Notes: generated by a model from the sequence alone, not told the origin. 64,000 nt of DNA from M3007 sp964621185 (GCA_964621185.1 CAZULM010000007.1:1-64000); one strand, 5' to 3'. Shown: positions 40,288 through 49,068, counted from the first letter of the stretch. Translations and numbers: made by a program.

Positions 40288-40596
40288 ATGAATCAAAAAA
40301 TTCGCATCAAACTCCGGTCTTACGACTACAACTTGGTGGACAAGTCCACCGAGAAGATCGTAAAGACTGTGCGTGCGAGTGGAGCTGTCGTAACTGGCCC
40401 GATTCCGCTGCCTACCGAGAAAGAAGTATTTACGGTGCTGCGTTCGCCGCACGTAAATAAAAAAGCTCGGGAGCAGTTTCAGTTGCGCACACACAAGCGC
40501 CTTATTGAAATTTACACACCGACGCAAAAAACGGTGGATGCTCTCTCCAAACTGGAGCTCCCGAGCGGGGTTGACATTCAGGTCAAGCTCACCTAA
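40288..40596 (+). CDS. rpsJ: 30S ribosomal protein S10
   Basis: This 102-residue protein starts MNQKIRIKLRSYDYNLVDKS and contains GPIPLPTEKEVFTVLRSPHV, the classic S10 signature. It heads the S10-spc-alpha cluster; in other bacteria it also acts with NusB in antitermination. The ATG at 40288 is chosen over an upstream frame start because S10 begins here. A 188-bp gap to rplC has no gene. Confidence 0.97.
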   Translation: MNQKIRIKLRSYDYNLVDKSTEKIVKTVRASGAVVTGPIPLPTEKEVFTVLRSPHVNKKAREQFQLRTHKRLIEIYTPTQKTVDALSKLELPSGVDIQVKLT

Positions 40597-40784
40597 TTCG
40601 CGTCTCTGAATCAAAAATAAGTCTGCGGTTTCCGGCTTAGGACAAAGTACCCCGATCAACACGGGATAACTGCCTCGGTCGAAAGCGGTTCCGCCCAAAC
40701 GGAAAGTCCGCTTTTGTCGTGTCCAAACTTTTGGAAGCTGTTTGAAAGAAACAGAAATCGTTCTAAATCTAAATCTGACTCACA

Positions 40785-41408
40785 GTGAACGGTCTGATAG
40801 GAAAAAAATTAGGGATGACCAGCGTCTATGACAAGTACGGCAAGAACGTAGCTTGTACCATTATCGAAGCTGGCCCATGCGTCGTGACGCAAGTGCGCAC
40901 CGAAGACACCGATGGCTATTCGGCCATCCAGCTGGCTTACGGCGACCGCAAAATGAAAAACACACCAAAGCCTTTGATGGGGCATTTCAAGGCCGCCGGC
41001 CTCGAAGAGCCCATGCACAAGGTGAAAGAGTTCCGCGACATGAACCTCCAAAAGAGTCTTGGCGATGAAGTCACCGTCGGTGAAGTCTTCCAGGAGGGCG
41101 ACAAGGTAAATGTTGTGGGCACCTCGAAGGGCAAAGGCTTCCAGGGTGTTGTGAAGCGCCACGGTTTCGGTGGTGTTATGCAACAAACCCACGGCCAGCA
41201 CAACCGCCTTCGCGCACCAGGTTCCCTGGGTAACTCATCGTTTGCCGCCAAAGTAATGAAGGGCATGCGCATGGGTGGCCATATGGGCAACGAACAGGTG
41301 AAATTGCGCCGCCTCCAGGTACTCAAAGTGTTCCCCGACCAAAACCTGATCTTGGTCAAGGGCGCCGTACCGGGGCACAAGGGCGCTTATGTGTTCATTG
41401 AAAAATAA
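40785..41408 (+). CDS. rplC: 50S ribosomal protein L3
   Basis: This 207-residue protein uses a GTG start at 40785 (M/VNGLIGKKLGMTSVYDKYGK); no ATG lies near. MQQTHGQHNRLRAPGSLGNS shows the L3 central loop that reaches the peptidyl-transferase centre. It is an early assembly protein of the large subunit. rplD follows 7 bp after its stop. Confidence 0.97.
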   Translation: MNGLIGKKLGMTSVYDKYGKNVACTIIEAGPCVVTQVRTEDTDGYSAIQLAYGDRKMKNTPKPLMGHFKAAGLEEPMHKVKEFRDMNLQKSLGDEVTVGEVFQEGDKVNVVGTSKGKGFQGVVKRHGFGGVMQQTHGQHNRLRAPGSLGNSSFAAKVMKGMRMGGHMGNEQVKLRRLQVLKVFPDQNLILVKGAVPGHKGAYVFIEK

Positions 41409-41415
41409 ATCGGAG

Positions 41416-42042
41416 ATGAAAGTTTCGGTCTATAATATCAAGGGCGAGTCCACAGGCCGCTCCATCGAACTCCCAGACGAGGTGTTCGGCATCGAACCAC
41501 ACGAGCACAGCGTATGGCTCGACGTGAAACGCTACCTGTTGGCACAGCGCCAGGGCACGCACAAGTCGAAAGAGCGCAGCGAAATGAGCGGCTCTACCCG
41601 CAAGCTGCACAAGCAAAAAGGCACCGGCGGCTCCCGTAAAGGCGACATCAACAGCCCAGTGTTCCGCGGCGGCGGCCGCATCTTCGGCCCGCGCCCGCGC
41701 AACTACGACATCAGCGTCAACGCCAAGGTGAAAAAGCTCGCCCGGCGCAGCGCACTGTCCGCAAAAGCACAAGCTGGCGCCATCATGGTGGTGGAAGACT
41801 TCACGTTCGAGACGCCAAAAACCAGCGCTTTCCTCGACATCCTGCGTTCCCTGAACGTAGCCGACAAGAAGCCGCTCACGGTACTCAGCGACTACGACAA
41901 CACGCTCTACAAGTCTTGCAGAAACATCGACAAGGCCTCTATTGCCCCGGCAACCGACCTTAACACATACCAGATCATGAACGCTGGCGCCGTAATCATC
42001 ACGGAAAGCGCCGTTCAGAAGATCAAAGAAAATTGCGAATAA
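41416..42042 (+). CDS. rplD: 50S ribosomal protein L4
   Basis: This 208-residue protein is counted from ATG 41416 (MKVSVYNIKGESTGRSIELP). The extended loop is visible in KLHKQKGTGGSRKGDINSPV with RGGGRIFGPRPRNY. L4 lines the exit tunnel and in some bacteria represses its own operon. A heptad array begins 14 bp after the stop. Confidence 0.97.
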   Translation: MKVSVYNIKGESTGRSIELPDEVFGIEPHEHSVWLDVKRYLLAQRQGTHKSKERSEMSGSTRKLHKQKGTGGSRKGDINSPVFRGGGRIFGPRPRNYDISVNAKVKKLARRSALSAKAQAGAIMVVEDFTFETPKTSAFLDILRSLNVADKKPLTVLSDYDNTLYKSCRNIDKASIAPATDLNTYQIMNAGAVIITESAVQKIKENCE

Positions 42043-42055
42043 CGAAAATTGGGTT

Positions 42056-42123
42056 CAGGTTTCCGGTTTTCGGTTTCAGGATTAGGCCCTGAACCTGAAA
42101 CCTGAAACCTGAAACCAGAAACC
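42056..42123. repeat. Inverted heptad arrays between rplD and rplW
   Basis: CAGGTTT, CCGGTTT, TCGGTTT, CAGGATT on the left and AACCTGA (three times), AACCAGA on the right are in 7-bp register and inverted to each other. The polycistronic mRNA would fold a hairpin here. Confidence 0.85.
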
Positions 42124-42131
42124 ATAAAAAA

Positions 42132-42434
42132 ATGGCTAAGCAAATTTTGATCAAGCCGGTCATCACCGAAAAAGCGACCAAACTCGCCGACAAGCGCAAT
42201 TGCTACGCATTTGTGGTGACAAAAGGCGTCAACAAGATTGAAATCCGCAATGCAGTTGAGCAAATGTTCAACGTCAGCGTGGACGCAGTAAATACCATGG
42301 TTATGCCCGGCAAACCAAAGTCGCGCAGCACCAAAACAGCCATCGTGAAAGGCACAAAGTCTTCTTACAAGAAAGCTTATGTAACCCTCACACCTGGCGA
42401 AACCATCGACTTGTTCGGTGGCATCGATGAATAA
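42132..42434 (+). CDS. rplW: 50S ribosomal protein L23
   Basis: This 100-residue protein shows ILIKPVITEKATKLADKRNC, typical of L23, and the C-terminal KAYVTLTPGETIDLFGGID. It sits at the tunnel exit and docks trigger factor and the SRP. It starts 8 bp past the heptad array. Confidence 0.97.
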   Translation: MAKQILIKPVITEKATKLADKRNCYAFVVTKGVNKIEIRNAVEQMFNVSVDAVNTMVMPGKPKSRSTKTAIVKGTKSSYKKAYVTLTPGETIDLFGGIDE

Positions 42435-42470
42435 AAAACAACCCACAACTCACTCGCAACAGAGTAAGAT

Positions 42471-43301
42471 ATGGCAGTCAAAAAATTTAACCCGATCACT
42501 CCTGGCCAACGCTTCCGCGTAGCCATCAAAAGGGACGAACTTACGAAAGGCGCACAGCCCGAAAAGTCCCTGCTGCTCACTATCGGCAGCACCGGAGGCA
42601 GGAACGTACAGGGACACCGCACCATGCGCCACCGAGGTGGCGGCCACAAGCGCCGGTACCGTATCATCGACTTCAAGCGCGACAAGCAAGGCGCAGCAAC
42701 GGTTCAGTCTGTCCAGTACGACCCGTACCGCACGGCCTTCATCGCACTGGTAGAATATGCTGATGGCGAAAAACGCTACATCCTCGCGCCGAAAGGCCTG
42801 GAAGTTGGCCAAAAGGTTCAATCAGGGTCAGGTATCGCCCCAGATACAGGCAACTGCATGTTGCTGGGCGAAGTGCCGCTCGGCGCCATCGTGCACAACA
42901 TCGAAATGCGCCCCGGCCAAGGGGGCATCCTCGTGCGCAGCGCAGGCACAGCAGCAACCATGATGGGCCGCGAAGACCGCTACGCCGTATTGCGCATGCC
43001 GTCTGGCGAAACCCGCCGCATCCTGCTCGCCTGCCGTGCCACCATCGGCTCGGTCAGCAACCAAGACCACAACCTGGAGGTTATGGGCAAAGCAGGCCGC
43101 AACCGCTGGAAAGGCCGCAGGCCGCGTGTGCGCCCGGTAGTGATGAACCCCGTCGATCACCCGATGGGTGGTGGCGAAGGTCGCGCTTCTGGTGGCCACC
43201 CGCGCTCGCGCAACGGCATCATGGCTAAAGGTCAAAAAACCCGCAGCCGTACCAAACCGTCAAACGCGCTGATCATCAACCGCCGGAAAACAGGAAAATA
43301 G
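42471..43301 (+). CDS. rplB: 50S ribosomal protein L2
   Basis: This 276-residue protein has GHRTMRHRGGGHKRRYRIID near the N-terminus and the C-terminal VMNPVDHPMGGGEGRASGGH with the universally conserved histidine close to the peptidyl-transferase centre. Length matches the family. Confidence 0.98.
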   Translation: MAVKKFNPITPGQRFRVAIKRDELTKGAQPEKSLLLTIGSTGGRNVQGHRTMRHRGGGHKRRYRIIDFKRDKQGAATVQSVQYDPYRTAFIALVEYADGEKRYILAPKGLEVGQKVQSGSGIAPDTGNCMLLGEVPLGAIVHNIEMRPGQGGILVRSAGTAATMMGREDRYAVLRMPSGETRRILLACRATIGSVSNQDHNLEVMGKAGRNRWKGRRPRVRPVVMNPVDHPMGGGEGRASGGHPRSRNGIMAKGQKTRSRTKPSNALIINRRKTGK

Positions 43302-43318
43302 AATAGATTGATGCGTCA

Positions 43319-43346
43319 ATTCATCATTCACCATTCATCATTCATC
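43319..43346. repeat. Short heptad array between rplB and rpsS
   Basis: Four units in register: ATTCATC, ATTCACC, ATTCATC, ATTCATC. They lie between the L2 stop and the S19 ATG. Confidence 0.75.
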
Positions 43347-43362
43347 ATTAGCAAATAAGCAA

Positions 43363-43629
43363 ATGCCGCGTTCACTCAAAAAAGGCCCATATATCCACCA
43401 CACTCTGTTGGAGAAAGTGGCCAAGGCAAAGCAAAGCACGCGAAAACAGGTGATCAAGACTTGGAGCCGCTCATCGATGATCATCCCCGACATGGTCGGC
43501 GAAACCATCGCGGTGCACAATGGAAAAACCTTCGTGCCTGTATTCGTGACAGAAAATATGGTTGGCCACAAATTGGGAGAATTTTCTCCCACCCGGAACT
43601 TCCGGGGCCACGCCGGAAACAAAAAATAA
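43363..43629 (+). CDS. rpsS: 30S ribosomal protein S19
   Basis: This 88-residue protein starts MPRSLKKGPYIHHTLLEKVA and contains TWSRSSMIIPDMVGETIAVH and LGEFSPTRNFRGHAG. It binds the head of the small subunit with S13. A heptad array starts directly after the stop. Confidence 0.98.
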   Translation: MPRSLKKGPYIHHTLLEKVAKAKQSTRKQVIKTWSRSSMIIPDMVGETIAVHNGKTFVPVFVTENMVGHKLGEFSPTRNFRGHAGNKK

Positions 43630-43733
43630 TACTGGACACTGGATGCTAGATACTGGATTCTAGATACTTGCATCCAGCATCCAGCATCCAGCATCCAGCA
43701 TCCAGCATCCAGCATCCAATATCTAGCATCTAA
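43630..43733. repeat. Inverted heptad arrays between rpsS and rplV
   Basis: The left side reads TACTGGA, CACTGGA, TGCTAGA, TACTGGA, TTCTAGA from the base after the S19 stop. The right side has six perfect CATCCAG copies, then CATCCAA, TATCTAG, CATCTAA. The two halves are inverted and the array ends 4 bp before the L22 ATG. Confidence 0.9.
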
Positions 43734-43737
43734 TACA

Positions 43738-44103
43738 ATGGAAGCAGTAGCAAAACTTAGAAATGTTCCAATGTCGCCGCGCAAAATGCGCTTGGTGGTG
43801 GACAATATCCGCGGCAAAAACGTGATGGACGCCCTGGGCATCCTGAAATACACGAACAAGGAAGCTGCGGTTTGGCTCGAGAAATTGGTCCTTTCTGCCA
43901 TCAACAACTGGGAACAGAAAGCTGAGCAAGAAGGCGCAGCCGACGATTACGGGCTCTACATCAAAACGGCGTTCGTTGATCCAGGCAGCATCATTTACCG
44001 TTTCCTGCCGGCGCCACAAGGCCGTGCATACCGGGTGCGCAAGCGCCGCAACCACGTAACCCTGGTAGTGGCCAACAGCGTTCCTTTCGAGGATGAAGAA
44101 TAA
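43738..44103 (+). CDS. rplV: 50S ribosomal protein L22
   Basis: This 121-residue protein has LRNVPMSPRKMRLVVDNIRG at its start and the beta-hairpin end (GRAYRVRKRRNHVTLVVANS) that lines the exit tunnel near the macrolide site. Length is normal. Confidence 0.97.
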   Translation: MEAVAKLRNVPMSPRKMRLVVDNIRGKNVMDALGILKYTNKEAAVWLEKLVLSAINNWEQKAEQEGAADDYGLYIKTAFVDPGSIIYRFLPAPQGRAYRVRKRRNHVTLVVANSVPFEDEE

Positions 44104-44151
44104 ACCCAGCAACCAGTTCAATCACACCATCACTCATTCGTACCAATAATA

Positions 44152-45057
44152 ATGGGTCAAAAAGCAAATCCGATCGGCAATCGTCTAGGCATCATCCGTG
44201 GTTGGGATTCCAACTGGTATGCCGACAAAGACTATGGTCTCAAAGTGGTAGAAGACGAGAACATCCGCAACTACCTCCGCGCCCGTCGTCCAAAAACAGC
44301 AACTGCCGATCCACGTGATCGCAACAAGCCGGTACAATACGGCATCTCGCGTATCGCCATCGAGCGTACCATGCGCCGTGTAACGGTAACCATCCATACC
44401 AGCCGCCCAGGTATCATTATTGGCAAAGGTGGAAAAGAGGTTGACCTTATCAAGGAAGAGCTCAAAGTGCTGACAGGCAAAGAAGTGCAGATCAACATCT
44501 TCGAAATCCGCAAGCCCGAACTGGACGCGAACATCGTCGGCGAGCAGATCGCCAAGCAGATCGAAGCCCGCATCAACCACCGCCGTGCCATCAAAGGCGC
44601 CATCCAAGGCACCATGCGCGCCGGCGGGGAAGGCATCAAAGTGCGCATCAGCGGACGTGTGGGCGGCGCCGAGATCGCCCGTACAGAAGAATACAAAGAA
44701 GGGCGTACGCCACTGCACACTTTCCGTGCCGATATTGACTACGCCTGGGTAGAAGCCCAAACCGTTTACGGCAAGATCGGCATCAAAGTGTGGCTCTTCA
44801 AAGGAGAAGTGCTGCAAAAACGCGAACTGACCCCGTTTGCCGCAGCAGAAGGCACCGGTAGCGACCGCGGCCCAGACCGGGGCGGCGACCGCGGCGGCGA
44901 TCGCGGCGACCGCCGTGGAGGCCGTGACGACCGTCGCGGAGGCCGTGACGGCGGGGAGCGCCGAGGTGGCGGCGGTGGCGGCCGTGGCGGAGACCGCCGT
45001 GGCGGTGGAGGCCGTGGTGGAGACCGCCGTGGTGGCGGTGGCGGCGGAAGGGGCTAA
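44152..45057 (+). CDS. rpsC: 30S ribosomal protein S3 with RG-rich C-terminal tail
   Basis: This protein of 301 residues is about 60 longer than the usual S3. The normal part starts MGQKANPIGNRLGIIRGWDS and contains the KH domain (RPGIIIGKGGKEVDLIKEEL) and GEGIKVRISGRVGGAEIART. Residues 234-301 form a low-complexity tail made of RGG, GGDR and GG steps (GDRGDRRGGRDDRRGGRDGG). Such RGG tails bind RNA and are often flexible; on S3 it would sit near the mRNA entry site. The tail is encoded by GC-rich repeated DNA and may vary in length between strains. Confidence 0.97.
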   Translation: MGQKANPIGNRLGIIRGWDSNWYADKDYGLKVVEDENIRNYLRARRPKTATADPRDRNKPVQYGISRIAIERTMRRVTVTIHTSRPGIIIGKGGKEVDLIKEELKVLTGKEVQINIFEIRKPELDANIVGEQIAKQIEARINHRRAIKGAIQGTMRAGGEGIKVRISGRVGGAEIARTEEYKEGRTPLHTFRADIDYAWVEAQTVYGKIGIKVWLFKGEVLQKRELTPFAAAEGTGSDRGPDRGGDRGGDRGDRRGGRDDRRGGRDGGERRGGGGGGRGGDRRGGGGRGGDRRGGGGGGRG

Positions 45058-45141
45058 TCCATGAAACCCGAAACAAACGCAACAATTCATTCAAATTCGA
45101 GTCAATAGTATTGATTGACAGGCTTTTAAACTCATCAAACG

Positions 45142-45561
45142 ATGTTACAGCCCAACCGTCAGAAGTATCGCAAACAACATAAAGGCCGCAACCGTGGCAT
45201 AGCCCATAAAGGGAGCACGATCTCCTTTGGCTCCTTTGCGCTGAAATCCCTGGAATTCAGCCGACTGACAGGCCGTCAACTGGAATCGGCGCGTATCGCA
45301 CTCACCCGTAACATGAAACGTGAGGGGAAAGTGTGGATCCGGGTGTTCCCCGACAAGCCTGTTACCAGCAAGCCTGCAGAGGTTCGTATGGGTAAAGGTA
45401 AAGGTGCTGTCGATCACTACGTTTGCGAAGTACAGCCAGGTCGCATCATTTTCGAGATCGAAGGCGTAAGTGAGGAGCTCGCACACGCTTCCCTCCGCCT
45501 GGCGGCCCAGAAATTGCCCGTGCTCTGCAAATCAGTCACCCGGCACGACTACGAAGGATAA
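45142..45561 (+). CDS. rplP: 50S ribosomal protein L16
   Basis: This 139-residue protein shows MLQPNRQKYRKQHKGRNRGI and KGKGAVDHYVCEVQPGRIIF. It organises the A-site tRNA elbow region on the large subunit. Confidence 0.98.
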   Translation: MLQPNRQKYRKQHKGRNRGIAHKGSTISFGSFALKSLEFSRLTGRQLESARIALTRNMKREGKVWIRVFPDKPVTSKPAEVRMGKGKGAVDHYVCEVQPGRIIFEIEGVSEELAHASLRLAAQKLPVLCKSVTRHDYEG

Positions 45562-45566
45562 ATACT

Positions 45567-45621
45567 TAAATTGGAAGATGCATAATTGTCACATTATCAT
45601 ATTTTCCAATTATCAAATTAA
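45567..45621. repeat. AT-rich inverted repeat between rplP and rpmC
   Basis: AATTGGAA near the left end pairs with TTCCAATT near the right, with ATTATCA steps between. It is less regular than the other arrays but resembles those at 54.0 and 54.5 kb. Confidence 0.55.
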
Positions 45622-45627
45622 AAAACA

Positions 45628-45888
45628 ATGGCAAAGGAAAAATTTGCACCTGCTGAACTTACCGACGAGCAACTGGTAACCGAACTCCAGGCTCGGGAGA
45701 AAGAATACCAGCAAATGAAATTCGACCACGCTGCGAAAGGCATCGCCAACCCGATGGAACTCCGTTACATGCGCCGCGACATCGCGCGCATCCATACCGA
45801 AGTTCGCAGCCGGGAACTGGCCGCAATGACCCCTGAGCAACTGGAGATGCGCTCGAAGATCCGCGCGCGCCGCCGCCGCCAGCGATAA
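45628..45888 (+). CDS. rpmC: 50S ribosomal protein L29
   Basis: This 86-residue protein has the L29 helix pattern ELTDEQLVTELQAREKEYQQ, then MELRYMRRDIARIHTEVRSR. It carries about 20 extra basic C-terminal residues ending in SKIRARRRRQR, compared with the usual 60-70. Confidence 0.92.
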   Translation: MAKEKFAPAELTDEQLVTELQAREKEYQQMKFDHAAKGIANPMELRYMRRDIARIHTEVRSRELAAMTPEQLEMRSKIRARRRRQR

Positions 45889-45926
45889 GCAGTACTTTTT
45901 AAGCAAGAAAATTTACATCGTCACAG

Positions 45927-46190
45927 ATGGAATCACAAACTAGAAATCTTCGCAAACAAAGGACCGGACTGGTCGTGTCCAACAAAATGGACAAAACCAT
46001 CACGGTCAAGGTGGAACGCCGCCTGATGCACCCGCTTTACGGCAAGTTCGTAAAGCGCTCCAACAAATTCTTCGCACACGACGAAGAAAACGCCTGCAAC
46101 GTGGGCGACTTGGTGCGCATCATGGAAACACGCCCGCTCAGCAAGAACAAACGCTGGCGCCTGGTCGAAATCATCGAAAAAGCGAAATAA
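45927..46190 (+). CDS. rpsQ: 30S ribosomal protein S17
   Basis: This 87-residue protein shows LRKQRTGLVVSNKMDKTITV and GDLVRIMETRPLSKNKRWRL, the S17 OB-fold signature. Confidence 0.97.
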   Translation: MESQTRNLRKQRTGLVVSNKMDKTITVKVERRLMHPLYGKFVKRSNKFFAHDEENACNVGDLVRIMETRPLSKNKRWRLVEIIEKAK

Positions 46191-46223
46191 AAAAGTTGAA
46201 AAACGGCATAGGGCTCGCCCAGC

Positions 46224-46254
46224 CACCCTCCTTCGCTAAAGCTTCGGCGGGTAA
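46224..46254. repeat. GC hairpin repeat before rplN
   Basis: CCTTCGCTAAAGCTTCGGCG followed by GGTAAA, 15 bp before the L14 ATG. Matching copies lie at 47946 and (inverted) 13441. Confidence 0.75.
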
Positions 46255-46268
46255 AAAATAAACAAGTC

Positions 46269-46634
46269 ATGATCCAGCAAGAGTCTCGTTTGAATGTAGC
46301 CGACAATTCCGGCGCCAAAGAAGTGCTTTGCATCCGTGTGCTCGGCCACACGCGGCAGCGCTACGCGGGCGTTGGTGACACCATCGTCGTCACGGTAAAA
46401 GACGCATCTCCCGGCGGCTTGAAAAAAGGCACCGTTTCAAAGGCGGTTATCGTCCGCACGAAAAAAGAGATCCGCCGCAAAGACGGTTCTTATATCCGCT
46501 TCGACGACAACGCAGTGGTGCTGCTCAATGCTTCGGATGAGCCAAGAGGCACCCGTATTTTCGGCCCGGTCGCACGTGAACTGCGCGAGAAGGACTTCAT
46601 GCGCATCATCTCTTTGGCCCCAGAAGTACTGTAA
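46269..46634 (+). CDS. rplN: 50S ribosomal protein L14
   Basis: This 121-residue protein starts MIQQESRLNVADNSGAKEVL and ends FMRIISLAPEVL. It contains RKDGSYIRFDDNAVVLLN. It contacts the small subunit at bridge B5/B8. Confidence 0.98.
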   Translation: MIQQESRLNVADNSGAKEVLCIRVLGHTRQRYAGVGDTIVVTVKDASPGGLKKGTVSKAVIVRTKKEIRRKDGSYIRFDDNAVVLLNASDEPRGTRIFGPVARELREKDFMRIISLAPEVL

Positions 46635-46704
46635 ACTTTAGCAAAAACTTGATTTGAATGTTTGACGTAAAGGTCTGATCTTCAAAATCTTAGAATCAAT
46701 AACA

Positions 46705-47052
46705 ATGGCTACGAAAAATACATCGAAGCGTTTTGCACCAAAAATCCACATCCGCAAGGGTGACCGCGTGATTGTGCTTGCCGGCGACGACAAGGGCAAG
46801 ACAGGCGAGGTGATCGAGGTGATCCCCAGCAAATACCGTGCTGTTGTAGAAGGCGTGAACATCGTCAAAAAGCACGTCAAAGCTACACAGAACGAAAGCG
46901 GCGGCATCGTTGAAATGCCCGCTTCGATCCATATTTCCAATCTTTCCCTGGTAGATCCAAAATCAGGAGAGGCCACGCGCATCAACTACAGCATCGACAA
47001 CAACGGTGCGAAAGTGCGCATTTCAAAAAAATCAGGCAACGTCATTAAGTAA
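46705..47052 (+). CDS. rplX: 50S ribosomal protein L24
   Basis: This 115-residue protein has the KOW motif KGDRVIVLAGDDKGKTGEVI and GVNIVKKHVKATQNESGGIV. It is an assembly-initiator protein. The last base of its stop is the first of the rplE ATG, so the two are coupled. Confidence 0.97.
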   Translation: MATKNTSKRFAPKIHIRKGDRVIVLAGDDKGKTGEVIEVIPSKYRAVVEGVNIVKKHVKATQNESGGIVEMPASIHISNLSLVDPKSGEATRINYSIDNNGAKVRISKKSGNVIK

Positions 47053-47600
47053 TGAAATACGTACCTAGACTCAAAGCAAAATACACAAAGGATGTGGTGC
47101 CTGCCCTCATGGAGCAGTTCAGCTATTCCTCTGTCATGCAGGTGCCCCGTTTGGAGAAAATCTGCATCAACCAAGGCATCGGCGACGCCACGGGCGACAA
47201 AAAGCTTGTGGACAACGCTGCAGCCGAGCTGAGCATCATCGTCGGCCAGAAAGCCGTGCCGACCAAGGCAAAGAAATCGGTGTCCAACTTCAAGCTCCGC
47301 GAAGGCATGCCGATCGGCGTGCGCGTCACCCTGCGCGGCGATCGGATGTACGAATTCCTCGACCGTTTCATCTCGGTTTCCCTGCCCCGCGTGCGCGACT
47401 TCCGCGGCGTGAACGACAAATCGTTCGACGGGCGCGGCAACTACAGCATGGGCATCACCGAACAGATCATTTTCCCTGAAATTGATATCGACAAAGTGAG
47501 CAAGATCACAGGCATGGATATCTCTTTCGTCACCACGGCGAACACCGATAAAGAGGCGTTCGCGCTGCTGAAGGAACTTGGTATTCCGTTCAAAAAATAA
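47052..47600 (+). CDS. rplE: 50S ribosomal protein L5
   Basis: This 182-residue protein contains VPRLEKICINQGIGDATGDK and VRDFRGVNDKSFDGRGNYSM. It binds 5S rRNA. Its ATG overlaps the rplX stop by one base. Confidence 0.98.
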   Translation: MKYVPRLKAKYTKDVVPALMEQFSYSSVMQVPRLEKICINQGIGDATGDKKLVDNAAAELSIIVGQKAVPTKAKKSVSNFKLREGMPIGVRVTLRGDRMYEFLDRFISVSLPRVRDFRGVNDKSFDGRGNYSMGITEQIIFPEIDIDKVSKITGMDISFVTTANTDKEAFALLKELGIPFKK

Positions 47601-47633
47601 CGCAAGCCGTTCATTTTCAAGACATAAAGAAAC

Positions 47634-47903
47634 ATGGCAAAGAAATCAGTCATCGCCCGCGAACACAAGCGCCAACGCATGGTAGCCAAGTACGCGGAAC
47701 TCCGCAAAAAGCTGAAAGAGGCTGGCGATTATGACGCGCTCGACAAGCTCCCGCGCAACGCAAATCCCATCCGCCTGCACAACCGTTGCTTGCTCACGGG
47801 CCGCCCGAAAGGCTACATGCGCAAATTTGGCATCTGTCGCGTAAAATTCCGCGACCTGGCGCTTTACGGTAAAATTCCAGGGGTTACAAAGGCTTCCTGG
47901 TAA
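47634..47903 (+). CDS. rpsN: 30S ribosomal protein S14 (long, zinc-independent form)
   Basis: This 89-residue protein, MAKKSVIAREHKRQRMVAKY and PIRLHNRCLLTGRPKGYMRK, is the long C-minus form, without the CxxC zinc ribbon of the short form. Confidence 0.97.
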   Translation: MAKKSVIAREHKRQRMVAKYAELRKKLKEAGDYDALDKLPRNANPIRLHNRCLLTGRPKGYMRKFGICRVKFRDLALYGKIPGVTKASW

Positions 47904-47945
47904 ATTCTTAAAGTGCCTGGTTGAAAGTTTTTAACCGGGCATGAA

Positions 47946-47974
47946 CCCGCCTTCGCCAAGGCTTCGGCGGGTAA
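47946..47974. repeat. GC hairpin repeat before rpsH
   Basis: CCCGCCTTCGCCAAGGCTTC followed by GGCGGGTAAA forms a CCCGCC/GGCGGG stem. It is the best-paired copy of the repeat also found at 46224 and 13441 and lies 31 bp before the S8 ATG. Confidence 0.8.
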
Positions 47975-48005
47975 ACAACAACTATCAACATCAACTTTTG
48001 ATAAA

Positions 48006-48416
48006 ATGCACGTCACCGACCCGATAGCAGACTATCTGACCCGCATTCGCAACGCGCAAATGGCGGGACATCGTATCGTCGAGATTCCGGCTTCAAACCT
48101 GAAAAAGGCGATAACCGAGATCTTGTACGACCAGGGTTATGTCCTCAAATATACCTACGAGGAGAAGAATGACAAGAACAAGCAGGGCTTGATCAAGATT
48201 GCCTTGAAATATGACCCCGCTACCAAGATGCCGGTTATCCGCGAACTGGTCCGCGTCAGCCGCCCTGGCCTGCGCAAATTCTCGGGCTCATCGGATATCC
48301 CGCGGATCATCAACGGCTTGGGCATCATGATCGTATCTACTTCAAAAGGTGTGATGACGGATAAGAAAGCCCGCGAACTGAACGTAGGTGGCGAGCTGCT
48401 TTGCTACATTTGCTAA
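48006..48416 (+). CDS. rpsH: 30S ribosomal protein S8
   Basis: This 136-residue protein shows MHVTDPIADYLTRIRNAQMA and the C-terminal GIMIVSTSKGVMTDKKAREL. In many bacteria S8 represses the spc operon by binding its mRNA. Length is normal. Confidence 0.98.
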   Translation: MHVTDPIADYLTRIRNAQMAGHRIVEIPASNLKKAITEILYDQGYVLKYTYEEKNDKNKQGLIKIALKYDPATKMPVIRELVRVSRPGLRKFSGSSDIPRIINGLGIMIVSTSKGVMTDKKARELNVGGELLCYIC

Positions 48417-48507
48417 CCTGCCCAATTAATGATGGCCGCATGCCATTGGTTTTGAACAAAGAAAAAATCGCCTGAAGCGCAAGCCGAGGGACAAAAAATA
48501 AACGGAT

Positions 48508-49068
48508 ATGTCACGCATTGGTAAATTGCCAATTCCACTCCCGGCAAAAGTGGAAGTATCGGTAGCCGCCGATAACACGGTCACCGTGAAGGGCCCGAAA
48601 GGCACGCTCTCCCAGAAAGTTGACCCCGATATCACGGTCAAGGTGGAAGATGGCGAGCTGAACGTAACGCGGCCAACAGACCAAAAGCGCCACCGCTCTT
48701 TGCACGGCCTATACCGCTCCCTGGTGAACAACATGGTAGTGGGGGTCAGCGAAGGCTATACCCGCGAGATGCAGGTGGTGGGCGTTGGTTACCGCGTTGA
48801 GAACCAGGGCAACCTGCTCACACTGACCATCGGTTACTCCCACCCGGTAATGTTCCACCTGCCGCCGGAAGTGAAGGTGACCACGGCCATGGAAAAAGGC
48901 GTTCCGCCGCTCATCCGCTTAGAGTGCATCGACAAAGAACTGCTGGGCCAGGTGTGCGCCAAGATTCGCGCTTTCCGCAAGCCAGAGCCTTACAAAGGCA
49001 AGGGCATCATGTTCAAGGGAGAGGCCATTCGCCGCAAAGCCGGCAAAACGGCGGGCGCCAAGAAGTAG
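48508..49068 (+). CDS. rplF: 50S ribosomal protein L6
   Basis: This 186-residue protein shows MSRIGKLPIPLPAKVEVSVA and the C-terminal KPEPYKGKGIMFKGEAIRRK. It sits near the GTPase-associated region. Length is normal. Confidence 0.98.
   Translation: MSRIGKLPIPLPAKVEVSVAADNTVTVKGPKGTLSQKVDPDITVKVEDGELNVTRPTDQKRHRSLHGLYRSLVNNMVVGVSEGYTREMQVVGVGYRVENQGNLLTLTIGYSHPVMFHLPPEVKVTTAMEKGVPPLIRLECIDKELLGQVCAKIRAFRKPEPYKGKGIMFKGEAIRRKAGKTAGAKK

Noticed and set aside
42056..43733. Arrays as a CRISPR locus
   Set aside because: Units are 7 bp without spacers, and no cas gene is present.
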